A DNA stretch of 64,000 bases from Croceicoccus gelatinilyticus (GCF_018398395.1 NZ_JAHCBF010000003.1:248001-312000); one strand, 5' to 3'. Counted from the stretch's first letter, positions 24,317 through 33,467 are shown. Made by a program: numbers and translations. The notes: generated from the letters alone by a model not told the origin.

Positions 24317-24799
24317 ATGTTCGATTTCCTTCCCACGAACCCGTCCGACAAGACCGCAACTTACGCCGAACTGGCAGAAGCGGTGTCAGCGATCACGACT
24401 GGCGAAACCGACCGGATCGCCAACATGGCGAACAGTGCCGCGCTGATCGACGCCTTCGTCGCAGACCTGAACTGGTCAGGCTTCTACCGCGTGGTCGAAG
24501 GTGAACTCGTGCTCGGGCCCTTCGTGGGGCGCCCTGCGTGCATCCGGATCCCCTTTGGCAAAGGCGTGTGCGGCACTTCGGTTTCCGAAAAGCGGACGAT
24601 GCTGGTGGAGGACGTTCACGCCTTCCCCGGCCACATCGCCTGCGACGCAGCGAGCCGGTCCGAACTTGTCGTCCCGATCATCAAGGACGGCGAAGTCGTG
24701 GCGATAATCGACCTCGACAGTCCTTCGCCCGCGCGCTTCGACGCAGAGGACCAGGCAGGGATCGAAGCGGTTGCCGCGATCCTCGCCGAACGGTTCTAG
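24317..24799 (+). CDS. msrC: free methionine-(R)-sulfoxide reductase (GAF domain)
   Basis: A 160-residue single-GAF protein matching fRMsr. It reduces free Met-R-O using thioredoxin. Three active-site cysteines are present: ACIRIPFGKG, GVCGTSVSE and IACDAASRSELVVPI. VADLNWSGFYRVVEGELVLGPF is the conserved N-terminal half. ATG 24317 is chosen over 24281 because homology starts at MFDFLP. It converges on parB with shared CTAG stops. Confidence 0.9.
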   Translation: MFDFLPTNPSDKTATYAELAEAVSAITTGETDRIANMANSAALIDAFVADLNWSGFYRVVEGELVLGPFVGRPACIRIPFGKGVCGTSVSEKRTMLVEDVHAFPGHIACDAASRSELVVPIIKDGEVVAIIDLDSPSPARFDAEDQAGIEAVAAILAERF

Positions 24800-25749
24800 A
24801 TTTCGCCGCCTGAAAGCCGCTGACAGACCAGGTCCAGCTGATCGAGCGACTTGTAGCGCACGATCACCACGCCGCTCGTCGGATCGTCATCGGACTTGAT
24901 CTGCACGGGAAGGCCGAGGAAATCTTCCAGATGCTTCTCGACCGCCGCGATGTCGGCATTGTCCTCACGCGGGGGACGCGCGGCACGGCGGCGCGGAGCC
25001 TCAGTCCCGGCAGAGGCCTTGCGAACGCGCTTCTCGACTTCGCGCACTGACAGCGCACCGCCCGCGGCCTCCTTCGCAATCTGTTCGGCCGCTTCGCAAT
25101 TGATAAGCGCCCGGGCATGGCCCATCGACAGATCGCCCTTCTCCACCATCGTCAGCACGCCTTCGGGCAGGCTGAGCAGGCGCATCAGGTTGGCGACATG
25201 GCTGCGCGATTTTTCGACCAATTCGGCAATATCGCCCTGCGACATGCCGTCACGATCCGACAGCCGATGGTAGGCGCGCGCTTCCTCAACCGGATTCAGG
25301 TCTTCGCGCTGGATATTCTCGATTAAGGCTAGCGCAGTGACGTCACGATCGTTGAGATCGCGAACAATCGCTGGAATTTCATGCACTTGTGCCTTCTGAG
25401 CGGCCCTCCAGCGCCGCTCACCGGCGACAAGCTGATAGGTGCCGCCCTCAGCCGGACGCACGATTACCGGCTGAATCACGCCGCGTGCCGAAATCGACTT
25501 GGCGAGGTCCTCCAATGCGCCTTCTTCGAAATGGACGCGCGGGTTTTCGGGATGCGGCTCGATGCTGGAGACGGAAAGCATGGCCAGGCCCTCGCCGACC
25601 GGCGCGGGTTTGCTCTTGGCGGCGGCAGGCTTTGCACCAGCTGCTGCGACAGGCTCTTCCCGACGGGTATCGCCCAACAGAGCGCCAAGGCCGCGACCCA
25701 GTGCTGCACGGCCCTTCGGCGACGGCTTGGTCTTGGTGTCCTGGCTCAT
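24796..25749 (-). CDS. parB: chromosome partitioning protein ParB
   Basis: A 317-residue ParB, the CTP-dependent clamp that loads at parS and spreads. The ParB/Srx domain (about 55-145) includes NPRVHFEEGALEDLAKS and the GERRWRAAQKA CTP-binding box. The helix-turn-helix region is ALIENIQREDLNPVEEARAYHRLSDRDGMSQGDIAELVEKSRSHVANLMRL (read as two pieces IENIQREDLNPVEEARAY and SQGDIAELVEKSRSHVANL). The C-terminal dimer domain ends IVRYKSLDQLDLVCQRL. Four candidate parS sites lie 0.8-3.4 kb away. ATG overlaps the parA stop by four bases. Confidence 0.97.
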   Translation of the reverse strand: MSQDTKTKPSPKGRAALGRGLGALLGDTRREEPVAAAGAKPAAAKSKPAPVGEGLAMLSVSSIEPHPENPRVHFEEGALEDLAKSISARGVIQPVIVRPAEGGTYQLVAGERRWRAAQKAQVHEIPAIVRDLNDRDVTALALIENIQREDLNPVEEARAYHRLSDRDGMSQGDIAELVEKSRSHVANLMRLLSLPEGVLTMVEKGDLSMGHARALINCEAAEQIAKEAAGGALSVREVEKRVRKASAGTEAPRRRAARPPREDNADIAAVEKHLEDFLGLPVQIKSDDDPTSGVVIVRYKSLDQLDLVCQRLSGGEI

Positions 25750-26519
25750 GCGGCTTTCCTCTTTTCGGGCAGACGACCGATCAGTTCACGTGCCAAGTCC
25801 ATGTAGGCGCGCGATCCGGTGCAGTTGTGGTCATAGACAATGGCAGGCATCCCGTGACTGGGTGCCTCTGACAAGCGCACATTGCGCGGCACGACAGCTT
25901 CGAAGACGAGCTTGCCAAGAACGTTGCGAACGTCATCCGAAACCTGGTCGGTCAATCGATTGCGCCGATCATACATGGTCAGCGCGATACCAACGATAGC
26001 GAGCTCTGGATTGAAGCGCTGCTGCACCTGTTCAACCGTATTAAGCAGCTGGCTCAATCCCTCAAGCGCGTAGAATTCGCACTGGAGCGGAACCAGCAAG
26101 CGATCGGCAGCGGTAAGCGCATTGAGCGTCAGAAGCCCCAGCGACGGGGGGCAATCGACGAAACAGATATCGTGATGTGCTTCCGCCAATCCTGCGCGCA
26201 GGCGACCAGTCCGGTCGTGCATTTCGACCAATTCGATCTCGGCACCTGAAAGGTCGACGGTCGCAGGCACCAGATCAAGATCGGGGATCTGGGTCTTCAC
26301 CAGACATTCGTCGAGAGGAATCCCATCGACGAGGAGGTCATAGCTCGATTTGAGTCGGTCTTCACGCTCGACCCCAAGCCCGGTTGAGGCATTTCCCTGC
26401 GGATCAAGATCGACAAGCAAGGTGCGCCAACCAATCGCGGCGAACGCGGTTGCTAGGTTCACGGCGCTGGTAGTCTTGCCAACCCCGCCTTTCTGATTGG
26501 CAACCGCTATCGTGATCAT
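25746..26519 (-). CDS. parA: chromosome partitioning ATPase ParA
   Basis: A 257-residue ParA-type Walker ATPase that binds DNA as an ATP dimer and moves ParB-parS complexes. The deviant Walker A is NQKGGVGKTTSAVNLA (K10 and K15). LVDLDPQGNASTGLG, CFVDCPPSLGLLTLNAL and LVPLQCEFYALEGLSQL follow. It is in the mnmE-mnmG-rsmG-parA-parB order standard near alphaproteobacterial origins. The gap to rsmG is 13 bases, and parB overlaps by ATGA. Confidence 0.97.
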   Translation of the reverse strand: MITIAVANQKGGVGKTTSAVNLATAFAAIGWRTLLVDLDPQGNASTGLGVEREDRLKSSYDLLVDGIPLDECLVKTQIPDLDLVPATVDLSGAEIELVEMHDRTGRLRAGLAEAHHDICFVDCPPSLGLLTLNALTAADRLLVPLQCEFYALEGLSQLLNTVEQVQQRFNPELAIVGIALTMYDRRNRLTDQVSDDVRNVLGKLVFEAVVPRNVRLSEAPSHGMPAIVYDHNCTGSRAYMDLARELIGRLPEKRKAA

Positions 26520-26532
26520 GCGAATCCCCGCT

Positions 26533-27165
26533 TTACTTTGGGCCGAGCAACTTCCCGATAATGATGCCCGATTGCGGATCGGTTACCGACTGTTCCACGT
26601 GGAACGTGTGTCGCCACCCCTTCAAGTCTTCCAATTCCTGCTTTGCAGAACGCCCTTTCGGCAAGAGCCATTCGGTAGCCTTTGTGGAAAAGGCGGCGGA
26701 TAGCCTGAGCAAACGTGGCAAAGGTGCAAAGGCTCGCGCGCTGATCGCTTCGAATTTGGCCTCTGGCAGCTGTGATACATTTGCAGTCACGACATCGACA
26801 TTGTCGAGTCGCATCTGCTGCGCAGCCCGGTTTAGCCAGTCAGTACGCAGCGGGCGTTGTTCTGCCAAAGTGAACCGACACGAAGGCAAAAGCGCTGCAC
26901 AAACGAGCCCGGGGAACCCCGCGCCGGTTCCAAGATCAAGCCACGATTGTGTTTCACGTGGAACATATGTGAGTAGCTGGGCACTATCCACGATGTGTCT
27001 GGACCAAGCATACGGCACCGTTCCGCGCGCAATCAGGTTCTGACTCTCAGCCTCGGTCAGCAGAGCCTTGAGCAAAGTATCGAGCTTCGCGATACTCTCC
27101 TCGCTCGCATCAAGATTGGCAGACAGCCAGTCTCTAGACCAGTTCTCATCCTGCGGGTCGAACAC
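26533..27165 (-). CDS. rsmG: 16S rRNA (guanine527-N7)-methyltransferase
   Basis: A 210-residue SAM-dependent methyltransferase for G527 of 16S rRNA. The SAM-binding motif is WLDLGTGAGFPGLVCA, followed by LAEQRPLRTDWLNRAA and DVVTANVSQLPEAKFEAISARAFAPL. Start is GTG 27165, immediately after the mnmG TGA. The gene carries two of the four parS-like sites inside its coding sequence (26591-26606 and 26950-26965), so part of its codon choice is set by ParB binding. Confidence 0.95.
   Translation of the reverse strand: MFDPQDENWSRDWLSANLDASEESIAKLDTLLKALLTEAESQNLIARGTVPYAWSRHIVDSAQLLTYVPRETQSWLDLGTGAGFPGLVCAALLPSCRFTLAEQRPLRTDWLNRAAQQMRLDNVDVVTANVSQLPEAKFEAISARAFAPLPRLLRLSAAFSTKATEWLLPKGRSAKQELEDLKGWRHTFHVEQSVTDPQSGIIIGKLLGPK
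26591..26606. other. parS: parS site 1 (in rsmG)
   Basis: TGTTCCACGTGGAACG matches the ParB-binding 16-mer consensus TGTTTCACGTGAAACA with compensating arm changes and one unpaired end base. It lies within coding sequence. Confidence 0.85.
26950..26965. other. parS: parS site 2 (in rsmG)
   Basis: TGTTTCACGTGGAACA: one arm is consensus TGTTTCAC and the other carries GGAACA, with one mismatch in the palindrome. It lies 359 bases from site 1. Confidence 0.88.
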
Positions 27166-29025
27166 TCAGGCGGCCTCGCTAGAGCGGCGGCGGGCATGGA
27201 CCAGCAAGGCTGAAAGCGCTGCGGGCGTGATCCCCGCAATCCGTCCTGCGGCGGCAAGACTGTCCGGTTTGGCACTGGAAAGTCTCTCAACCATTTCCTT
27301 CGAGAGACCGGGGATCTCCGCGTACGGAAAGTCCGGGGCTAGCCGTAAGGATTCGCTCGCACGAAGGTCGCGCAGCTCCGCCTCTTGCCGCGCCAGATAA
27401 GGGGCGTAACGCGCATCCTCGACCATCTCTTCGAGAAGATCGGCATCTGGATCTTCGATATCGATGAGATCTGCGACCTTCTCCGCTACGCTATCGAAAC
27501 GTAGCCACTCTGTCAGTTCAGCAGCCGGCAGATCCCTGCGCACCTCGACACCTCGCGCAATGAGGTCGCTTCCCGTCATTTTACGTTCAAATATTCGCGA
27601 GAGTGTTTCACGTGAAACACCCCGCTTAGTAAACCACTGTTGACGCTCCTCTCCGATACAACCGACATCCATCGCAACAGGTGTCAGGCGCGATGCCGCA
27701 TTGCTGGCCCGCAAACGAAGTCGGTATTCGGCCCTTGCCGTCAACATGCGGTAAGGCTCGCTGACGCCATGCAACGTCAGATCATCGATCATCACCGCCA
27801 TGTAGCTATTGGCCCGATCGATCGCGGGCCCCTCTTTCCCGACAACCGCGCAAGCAGCCTCGAGACCGGCAATAAGCCCTTGCGCTGCGGCCTCCTCATA
27901 ACCGGTTGTTCCGTTGATCTGACCGGCACAATAGAGACCGGGAATAGCCTGAAGTTCCAAGGAGCGATGAAGGCAGCGGGGATCCACGTGGTCATACTCC
28001 ACAGCATATCCCGGCACCGCCATCTCGACATTTTCCAGCCCTTCTATCGTACGTAGGAAGGCCAACTGGATGTCGGTGGGTAGCGATGTGCTGATTCCGT
28101 TCGGGTAGATCAGGTGAGTGTCGACACCCTCGGGCTCGAGGAAGATCTGGTGACTGTCGCGATCGGCGAACCGGTGGATCTTGTCCTCGATTGATGGACA
28201 GTATCGCGGTCCACGTGCGTCAATGGCCCCGCTGAAGAGCGGTGATCGGTCCAACCCATTACGGATAATTTCATGGGTTTCAGGTGTCGTCCGCGTAATC
28301 GAACAGAAGACCTGAGGATTCACGCGCCCCTTGGTCAGCGGCGACATCGTCCAATGGTCTGCGTCTGACGGCTGCTCCTCAAGTCTGGCCCAGTCAATCG
28401 TCCGGCCATCAAGGCGCGGCGGCGTACCGGTCTTGAGCCGTGCCATCGGCAAGGCAGCGTCACGCAGCTGCGAAGCCAGTTTATGAGCACCAGCCTCCCC
28501 TATGCGGCCACCTTCGAATACCTCTTCACCGCGGAAGAGTCGGCCACCCAAGAAGGTACCCGTGCAAAGGACAACTGCACGTGAAGCAATCTCGGTGCCA
28601 TCACCCAGGACAACACCCCTCGCCGTACCCGCCTCAATACGAAGCGCGGCAACTTCGCCTTCAATTTCCTCAAGACCATCCTGAGCCGCGACCATCGCCT
28701 GAATCGCACGCCGGAACAGCGTCCGATCCGCCTGGACGCGCGGACCATGGACTGCACTGCCCTTTGACCGGTTGAGCATGCGATAATGGATTGCACCGGC
28801 ATCAGCCGCACGCCCGATCAGTCCGTCGAAGGCATCGACCTCCCGGACAAGGTGTCCCTTACCCAGACCACCGATTGCCGGATTGCAGGACATTGCTCCG
28901 GTCTTGGATCGATCAAATGTCACCAACGCAGTGCGCGCACCGGCACGGGCCGAAGCTGCTGCTGCTTCGCAACCGGCGTGGCCTCCGCCTACAACGATGA
29001 CATCGAACTCTTGCATAGCCGCCAT
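27166..29025 (-). CDS. mnmG: tRNA uridine 5-carboxymethylaminomethyl modification enzyme MnmG
   Basis: A 619-residue FAD protein which, with MnmE, installs cmnm5U34 on wobble uridines. The FAD site is [56 protein letters not shown] and [16 protein letters not shown] follow, and the C-terminal helical domain is complete. ATG 29025 or ATG 29016 ([12 protein letters not shown]) could be used. parS site 3 lies within it, and site 4 lies in the 52-base gap to mnmE. Confidence 0.97.
   Translation of the reverse strand: MAAMQEFDVIVVGGGHAGCEAAAASARAGARTALVTFDRSKTGAMSCNPAIGGLGKGHLVREVDAFDGLIGRAADAGAIHYRMLNRSKGSAVHGPRVQADRTLFRRAIQAMVAAQDGLEEIEGEVAALRIEAGTARGVVLGDGTEIASRAVVLCTGTFLGGRLFRGEEVFEGGRIGEAGAHKLASQLRDAALPMARLKTGTPPRLDGRTIDWARLEEQPSDADHWTMSPLTKGRVNPQVFCSITRTTPETHEIIRNGLDRSPLFSGAIDARGPRYCPSIEDKIHRFADRDSHQIFLEPEGVDTHLIYPNGISTSLPTDIQLAFLRTIEGLENVEMAVPGYAVEYDHVDPRCLHRSLELQAIPGLYCAGQINGTTGYEEAAAQGLIAGLEAACAVVGKEGPAIDRANSYMAVMIDDLTLHGVSEPYRMLTARAEYRLRLRASNAASRLTPVAMDVGCIGEERQQWFTKRGVSRETLSRIFERKMTGSDLIARGVEVRRDLPAAELTEWLRFDSVAEKVADLIDIEDPDADLLEEMVEDARYAPYLARQEAELRDLRASESLRLAPDFPYAEIPGLSKEMVERLSSAKPDSLAAAGRIAGITPAALSALLVHARRRSSEAA
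27604..27619. other. parS: parS site 3 (in mnmG), exact consensus
   Basis: TGTTTCACGTGAAACA is a perfect 16-bp palindrome identical to the widely conserved bacterial parS consensus. It lies in the mnmG coding region. Confidence 0.93.
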
Positions 29026-29061
29026 CTAGAGGCGGCGTGCTATTTGGTCAAAGCAAGATGA

Positions 29062-29077
29062 TGTTCCACGTGGAACA
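29062..29077. other. parS: parS site 4 (between mnmG and mnmE)
   Basis: TGTTCCACGTGGAACA is a perfect palindrome. It ends one base before the mnmE stop codon and fills much of the mnmE-mnmG gap, so it is the only one of the four outside coding sequence. Confidence 0.9.
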
Positions 29078-30361
29078 TCACTTGCCGATGCAGAAACGAC
29101 CGAACAAGGTATCCAGCATATCCTCGGTCGCTGCGCGGCCCGTCAATCGATCGAACGCCAGTCGTGCCCGCCGCAAATGTTCGGCGGCGATCAGCATGTC
29201 GGTTTCTCTACCAGCCAAATCGATCGCATCACGTGCATCTGCCAAGAGCGTCCGCTGATGCCGCGCAAGCGCCACCTGCCCCGGCTTCGGCATTGCTCCC
29301 TTGGCATGGGAGACTAGATCCTCCACCAATTGGCTCACGCCCTCCAGGGTCGTCGAAGATATGCGGTGGCGCGGTGCCGACTTGGTGACATGCTCGGCCC
29401 GGTCGATCATCGTCTCGACCTCCCAAGCGCCCTGCGGCCCCTCCCCTTCAGGGCCAAGCCAGAGGACCAGATCTGCTCGTTCGATCTCTCCGCGGGCGCG
29501 TTCGATGCCGATCTGCTCGATCTCGTCATCGGTCGCGCTGCGTAGACCAGCCGTGTCAGTAAAAGTGAACGGCACACCGCCCAACCCGACCGAACGGCTC
29601 AGGACGTCACGCGTTGTACCCGCAATGGGTGTCGCAATCGCTGCTTCTTCTTCAAGCAAAGCATTGAAAAGACTACTTTTCCCGCTGTTTGGCGGCCCCC
29701 CGATGACGACTCGGTAGCCCTCCTTCAAAACTTCGGCCCTTGGCGCTTCAAGCCAGGTAGCCAGACTGCTGGCTAGTGCATCACATGATTGCGCGAATAC
29801 GGGCGAGAGTTCTGCAACATCGTCCTCGTCGGAAAAGTCGAGATTGCTCTCGATCTCTGCAGCAAGAGAAAGAACGGAATCTCGCCACTCGCTCACCTGC
29901 CGAGACAGCACTCCTCCTGCCAGCGCCTGCGCATTGCGCCGTTGCAACTCGGTCTCGGCGGATAGAAGGTCGGCCAGTCCTTCGGCCTCTGACACGTCCA
30001 TTCTGCCATTTGCAAAGGCGCGACGCGTGAATTCGCCCGGCTCTGCATGGCGAAGCCCAGTTATATTGCTAAGCGCCCTCTCAACGGCAGATATGATCGC
30101 GCGGCCGCCATGCAGGTGCAGTTCCGCACAATCCTCGCCCGTGGCGCTGGCCGGGCCCGGCATGAACAGGACCAGCGCCCTATCGAGCAATGCTCCCTCC
30201 AACGGATCGCGCAGCGACCGCAGGAAGGCCTTGCGCGCTTCGGGTACCGAGCCTGTCAGTGTTTCCAGTGCCAGCGAGCATCCCGGTCCGCTCAGGCGGA
30301 TAACGGCGATTGCTGCGGGCGGACTGCCGCTGGAAAGGGCAAAGATCGTATCGCCGCCCAT
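29078..30361 (-). CDS. mnmE: tRNA modification GTPase MnmE
   Basis: A 427-residue GTPase partner of MnmG. The N-terminal folate-binding domain starts DTIFALSSGSPPAAIAVIRLSG. The helical domain follows, with a G domain at about 210-345 carrying G1 GGPPNSGKSSLFNALL, G2 IAGTTRD and G3 DTAGLR. The C-terminal signature FCIGK supplies the catalytic Cys. It is slightly shorter than the usual 450 residues but complete. The DUF6489 gene lies 30 bases upstream. Confidence 0.97.
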   Translation of the reverse strand: MGGDTIFALSSGSPPAAIAVIRLSGPGCSLALETLTGSVPEARKAFLRSLRDPLEGALLDRALVLFMPGPASATGEDCAELHLHGGRAIISAVERALSNITGLRHAEPGEFTRRAFANGRMDVSEAEGLADLLSAETELQRRNAQALAGGVLSRQVSEWRDSVLSLAAEIESNLDFSDEDDVAELSPVFAQSCDALASSLATWLEAPRAEVLKEGYRVVIGGPPNSGKSSLFNALLEEEAAIATPIAGTTRDVLSRSVGLGGVPFTFTDTAGLRSATDDEIEQIGIERARGEIERADLVLWLGPEGEGPQGAWEVETMIDRAEHVTKSAPRHRISSTTLEGVSQLVEDLVSHAKGAMPKPGQVALARHQRTLLADARDAIDLAGRETDMLIAAEHLRRARLAFDRLTGRAATEDMLDTLFGRFCIGK

Positions 30362-30391
30362 CTGCGACCAAGTCCTTCAATCGCGAAAAGA

Positions 30392-30646
30392 TCAGCTCTT
30401 CTTGGTGGGCGTTCCGAAAGCCGCCTTGGTGCCGCTTTCCATGATCTGCTGGAACATGCGCAGGCCCATTTCACCCATTGGCGCGAAGCCCTTGATGAGA
30501 TCCTGGACCTGATCGAGGCTACCTGCACCCTTCATCGCGGTGACAAGGCTGTCGACATAGACGTCGTTGGCACGCGAAACGTCGGGCAGGCCCATGAAGC
30601 GGCGCGCCTCTTCCGGGGTGCAATCGATCTCGACATTCACTTTCAT
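30392..30646 (-). CDS. DUF6489 family protein
   Basis: An 84-residue soluble protein starting MKVNVEIDCTPEEARRFMGLPDV, with a helical C-terminal half (MGLRMFQQIMESGTKAAFG). It matches DUF6489, a small family next to mnmE in sphingomonads and relatives. Function unknown. ATG 30646 is chosen because homology begins there; the longer in-frame start at 30778 is unconserved. It is probably first in the mnmE-mnmG-rsmG-parAB transcript. Confidence 0.8.
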   Translation of the reverse strand: MKVNVEIDCTPEEARRFMGLPDVSRANDVYVDSLVTAMKGAGSLDQVQDLIKGFAPMGEMGLRMFQQIMESGTKAAFGTPTKKS

Positions 30647-30767
30647 TGCCCGTTTCCCCTTCGTCCGTAAGCGCGCTTTACCACGCCAAGCTGTCATACG
30701 ACCTTGGCAAAGTCCATTACCGCGCCATATCCCCACAGGGAAACGCAAAATTGTCAGGAGACGACCG

Positions 30768-31466
30768 ATGGCCTTCAATGCACAAATCGAGACGCTGAGC
30801 GGCGAGGACAGCTTCGGCGCCTATGTCGCCCGCCCCGAAGGCACTCCGCGGGCCGCGATCATCGTCATCCAGGAAATCTTCGGCGTGAACGAAGGTATCC
30901 GCCAGAAGTGCGACAAGCTGGCCGCGGCGGGCTATCTCGCGGTTGCCCCCGACCTGTTCTGGCGGATCGAACCAGGCATCGAGCTCGACCCCGATGTCGA
31001 AAGCGACTTCCAGAAAGCGCTCGATTACATGGGCAAGAACAATCCCGACAAGAACGTGCGGGATATCGAGGCAACGATTCACTTCATCCGCCGGCAGGAA
31101 GGCGTCGCGAAGGTAGGTTGCGTCGGATACTGCCTTGGCGGCAAGCTTGCCTATATGACTGCCACGCGCACCGATATCGACGCCAGTGTCGGTTACTACG
31201 GCGTGATGATCGACCAGATGCTCAATGAAGCGCACGCGATCGCGCATCCACTGATGCTGCATATCCCGACCGCCGATGGTTTTGTTCCGCCTGAAGCTCA
31301 GGCCAAGATGCATGAGGGCCTGGACGGCCACGCCAAGGTCACGCTGCACGATTACGAAGGGCTGGACCACGGTTTCGCGACGGAAATGGGCAAGCGCCGC
31401 GACGAAGAAGGTGCAGACCTTGCCGATAGCCGCACGGCTGAATTCTTCGCCGCGAACCTCGTCTAG
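30768..31466 (+). CDS. dienelactone hydrolase family protein
   Basis: A 232-residue alpha/beta hydrolase. The nucleophile is the Cys of VGCVGYCLGGKLAYM (about residue 123). The Asp and His of the triad are expected near PTADGFVPPEAQ and LDHGFATE. GTPRAAIIVIQEIFGVNEGIRQKCDKLA is the conserved N-terminal part (residues about 23-50, given as IIVIQEIFGVNEGIRQ). It may open lactones in aromatic-compound breakdown or act as a general carboxymethylenebutenolidase. ATG 30768 is preceded by AGGAG. Confidence 0.88.
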   Translation: MAFNAQIETLSGEDSFGAYVARPEGTPRAAIIVIQEIFGVNEGIRQKCDKLAAAGYLAVAPDLFWRIEPGIELDPDVESDFQKALDYMGKNNPDKNVRDIEATIHFIRRQEGVAKVGCVGYCLGGKLAYMTATRTDIDASVGYYGVMIDQMLNEAHAIAHPLMLHIPTADGFVPPEAQAKMHEGLDGHAKVTLHDYEGLDHGFATEMGKRRDEEGADLADSRTAEFFAANLV

Positions 31467-31855
31467 TTCAGCGTCGTAAAGTTTGTCACGACCCGCATCA
31501 CAGCACTCTTGAGGTCGATCGGCATGTTGCGTGCCAACGTCTCTCGCCGGTGCTGCTTGTCCCCGTTCAACCGGATGTGATGCATCGTCCAGACCGGAAA
31601 GTTGCGCTTCTCGATCATGTTGTCTTCCAGCACCGTGATCGCGTGGTGCCGCTTGTCGGTATAAAGCCTGTCGAGCAGCTTATCGATCGCTCTGTCGGGT
31701 CCTTCGACAAGCTGCATGAACGTAGTTCCGTTGAATAAGAGAAATCCGGTTACGTCCGCCATGGCATTGTTGAACTGTGATTTGGCGACAATATCCGACA
31801 CGTCTTTGTCGGATAAGGGGTTCGTCGCCGCACTTACGTAAACGATCTGGCGCAC
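31463..31855 (-). CDS. BLUF-domain blue-light photoreceptor
   Basis: A 130-residue protein, almost entirely one BLUF domain that binds FAD and signals blue light. The key residues are present: Tyr in QIVYVSAAT (residue about 6), Asn pair in SQFNNAMADVTGFLLF, Gln in FMQLVEGPDRAI, and RHHAITVLEDNMIEKRNFPVWTM with the Trp region. Start is GTG 31855, with GGAGGA five bases upstream. No output domain is fused, so it must act through a protein partner. The stop shares CTAG with the dienelactone hydrolase gene. Confidence 0.88.
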   Translation of the reverse strand: MRQIVYVSAATNPLSDKDVSDIVAKSQFNNAMADVTGFLLFNGTTFMQLVEGPDRAIDKLLDRLYTDKRHHAITVLEDNMIEKRNFPVWTMHHIRLNGDKQHRRETLARNMPIDLKSAVMRVVTNFTTLN

Positions 31856-31974
31856 GCTGCTCCTCCATACGAGCAACCTGCCGGTTGGCCAGTGCGCAAG
31901 CCTTTCCCGACAGGAGAAGCGACCCTTCCGTCTATCGCGATAATGGAATCGGAATGGTTGCAGATGCAAACAAA

Positions 31975-32007
31975 AAAGGACGGCAAGCCGTGTGGCTGCC
32001 GTCCTTT
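31975..32007 (-). terminator. intrinsic terminator of rho
   Basis: On the minus strand AAAGGACGGCA pairs with TGCCGTCCTTT, with an inner GCC/GGC pair of arms, and the T run continues after the stem. It lies 24 bases beyond the rho stop codon. Confidence 0.85.
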
Positions 32008-32030
32008 CGCTGTTTCGGTGGGCGACGCGC

Positions 32031-33284
32031 TTACTGGTTCATCGTCGCGAAGAAGTCTTCGTTGGTCTTCGAATCCTTCATCTTGTCGAGCAGGAATTCC
32101 ATCGCATCGACCGTGCCCATCTGCATGAGAATGCGGCGCAGGACCCACATCTTCGACAAGTTGTCCTTGCCGACCAGCAGCTCTTCCTTGCGGGTGCCGG
32201 ACTTGCCGACATCCAGCGCGGGGAAGATGCGCTTGTCCGCGACCTTGCGGTCGAGCACGATTTCCGAGTTACCGGTGCCCTTGAATTCTTCGAAGATAAC
32301 TTCGTCCATGCGGCTGCCGGTATCGATCAGCGCGGTCGCAATGATGGAGAGCGAGCCGCCCTCCTCGATATTGCGGGCCGCACCGAAGAAGCGCTTGGGG
32401 CGCTGCAGCGCATTCGCGTCGACACCGCCGGTCAGCACCTTGCCCGAGGACGGAACCACGGTGTTGTAGGCGCGGCCGAGACGGGTGATCGAGTCGAGCA
32501 GGATAACGACATCCTTCTTGTGCTCGACCAGGCGCTTTGCCTTTTCGATAACCATTTCAGCAACTTGCACGTGGCGCTGTGCGGGTTCGTCGAAAGTCGA
32601 GGAAATGACCTCGCCCTTCACGCTGCGCTGCATGTCGGTGACTTCTTCCGGACGCTCGTCGACGAGCAGGACCAGCAGGAACACCTCCGGGTGATTGTCG
32701 GTGATCGCCTTGGCAATGTTCTGCAGCAGGACGGTCTTACCCGTGCGCGGCGGTGCGACGATCAGGGCGCGCTGGCCCTTGCCCTGCGGCGAAATGATAT
32801 CGATCACACGGGCCGACTTGTCCTTCACCGTCGGATCGACAGCATCGAGGACCAGCTTCTCTTCCGGATAAAGCGGTGTCAGGTTGTCGAAGTTGACGCG
32901 GTGGCGCACGACATCCGGATCGTCGAAATTGACCTTCAGCAGCTTCGTAAGGGCAAAATAGCGCTCTCCATCACGCGGAGCGCGGATCTCGCCTTCGACC
33001 GTATCACCGGTACGCAGCTGGAACTTGCGGACCTGGTTGGGCGAGACATAGATATCGTCGGGCCCTGCAAGGTAGTTCGCCTCGGGGCTGCGCAGGAAGC
33101 CGAAACCGTCAGGCAGAACCTCGATCGTGCCGATGCCGAGAATTTCCTCGTCTTCGGCGACTTCCTTGAGGATGCCGAACATCAGGTCCTGGCGGCGCAT
33201 GGTCGACGCGCCTTCCACGCCCAGCTCTTCGGCCATCTCGACCAGCTCGGCGGGGGTTTTCTGTTTGAGTTCCTTGAGATGCAT
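32031..33284 (-). CDS. rho: transcription termination factor Rho
   Basis: A 417-residue RNA-dependent ATPase hexamer. The N-terminal helix bundle and cold-shock RNA-binding domain run over about 1-130 ([36 protein letters not shown]). The P-loop is [17 protein letters not shown]. Walker B is [17 protein letters not shown]. The Q/R loops are in [17 protein letters not shown] and [15 protein letters not shown]. It is full length with ATG 33284. A promoter and roughly 150-base leader lie upstream. Confidence 0.98.
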   Translation of the reverse strand: MHLKELKQKTPAELVEMAEELGVEGASTMRRQDLMFGILKEVAEDEEILGIGTIEVLPDGFGFLRSPEANYLAGPDDIYVSPNQVRKFQLRTGDTVEGEIRAPRDGERYFALTKLLKVNFDDPDVVRHRVNFDNLTPLYPEEKLVLDAVDPTVKDKSARVIDIISPQGKGQRALIVAPPRTGKTVLLQNIAKAITDNHPEVFLLVLLVDERPEEVTDMQRSVKGEVISSTFDEPAQRHVQVAEMVIEKAKRLVEHKKDVVILLDSITRLGRAYNTVVPSSGKVLTGGVDANALQRPKRFFGAARNIEEGGSLSIIATALIDTGSRMDEVIFEEFKGTGNSEIVLDRKVADKRIFPALDVGKSGTRKEELLVGKDNLSKMWVLRRILMQMGTVDAMEFLLDKMKDSKTNEDFFATMNQ

Positions 33285-33438
33285 TTTTTTGAAATTCCGT
33301 CGTGGAGTCTGGTGGATCCTGTCGGGCCTTGAACCGATCGTTCGGCAGGCTGGCAGGGCCGTGGTCTATGGGCTTGGTGAAAGCGGACCTGTTCGCCCCT
33401 TTGCGGGATCGAACGGCGGCAGGAAGCCGCTGACTCTC

Positions 33439-33467
33439 TAAATAGGTTTTACGCGGTGAATCGTCAA
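33439..33467 (-). promoter_or_regulatory. candidate rho promoter
   Basis: On the minus strand TTGACG (33467-33462), a 17-base spacer and TATTTA (33444-33439) form a good sigma-70-like promoter. Transcription would start near 33431 and leave a leader of about 147 bases. That leader contains a GCGGC-AGGAA-GCCGC hairpin at 33416-33430. Leader control of rho is known in E. coli; here it is inferred. Confidence 0.6.

Noticed and set aside
27978-28000. A fifth parS-like site near ATCCACGTGG in mnmG
   Set aside because: Only the CACGTG core matches; the arms do not form the 16-bp palindrome.
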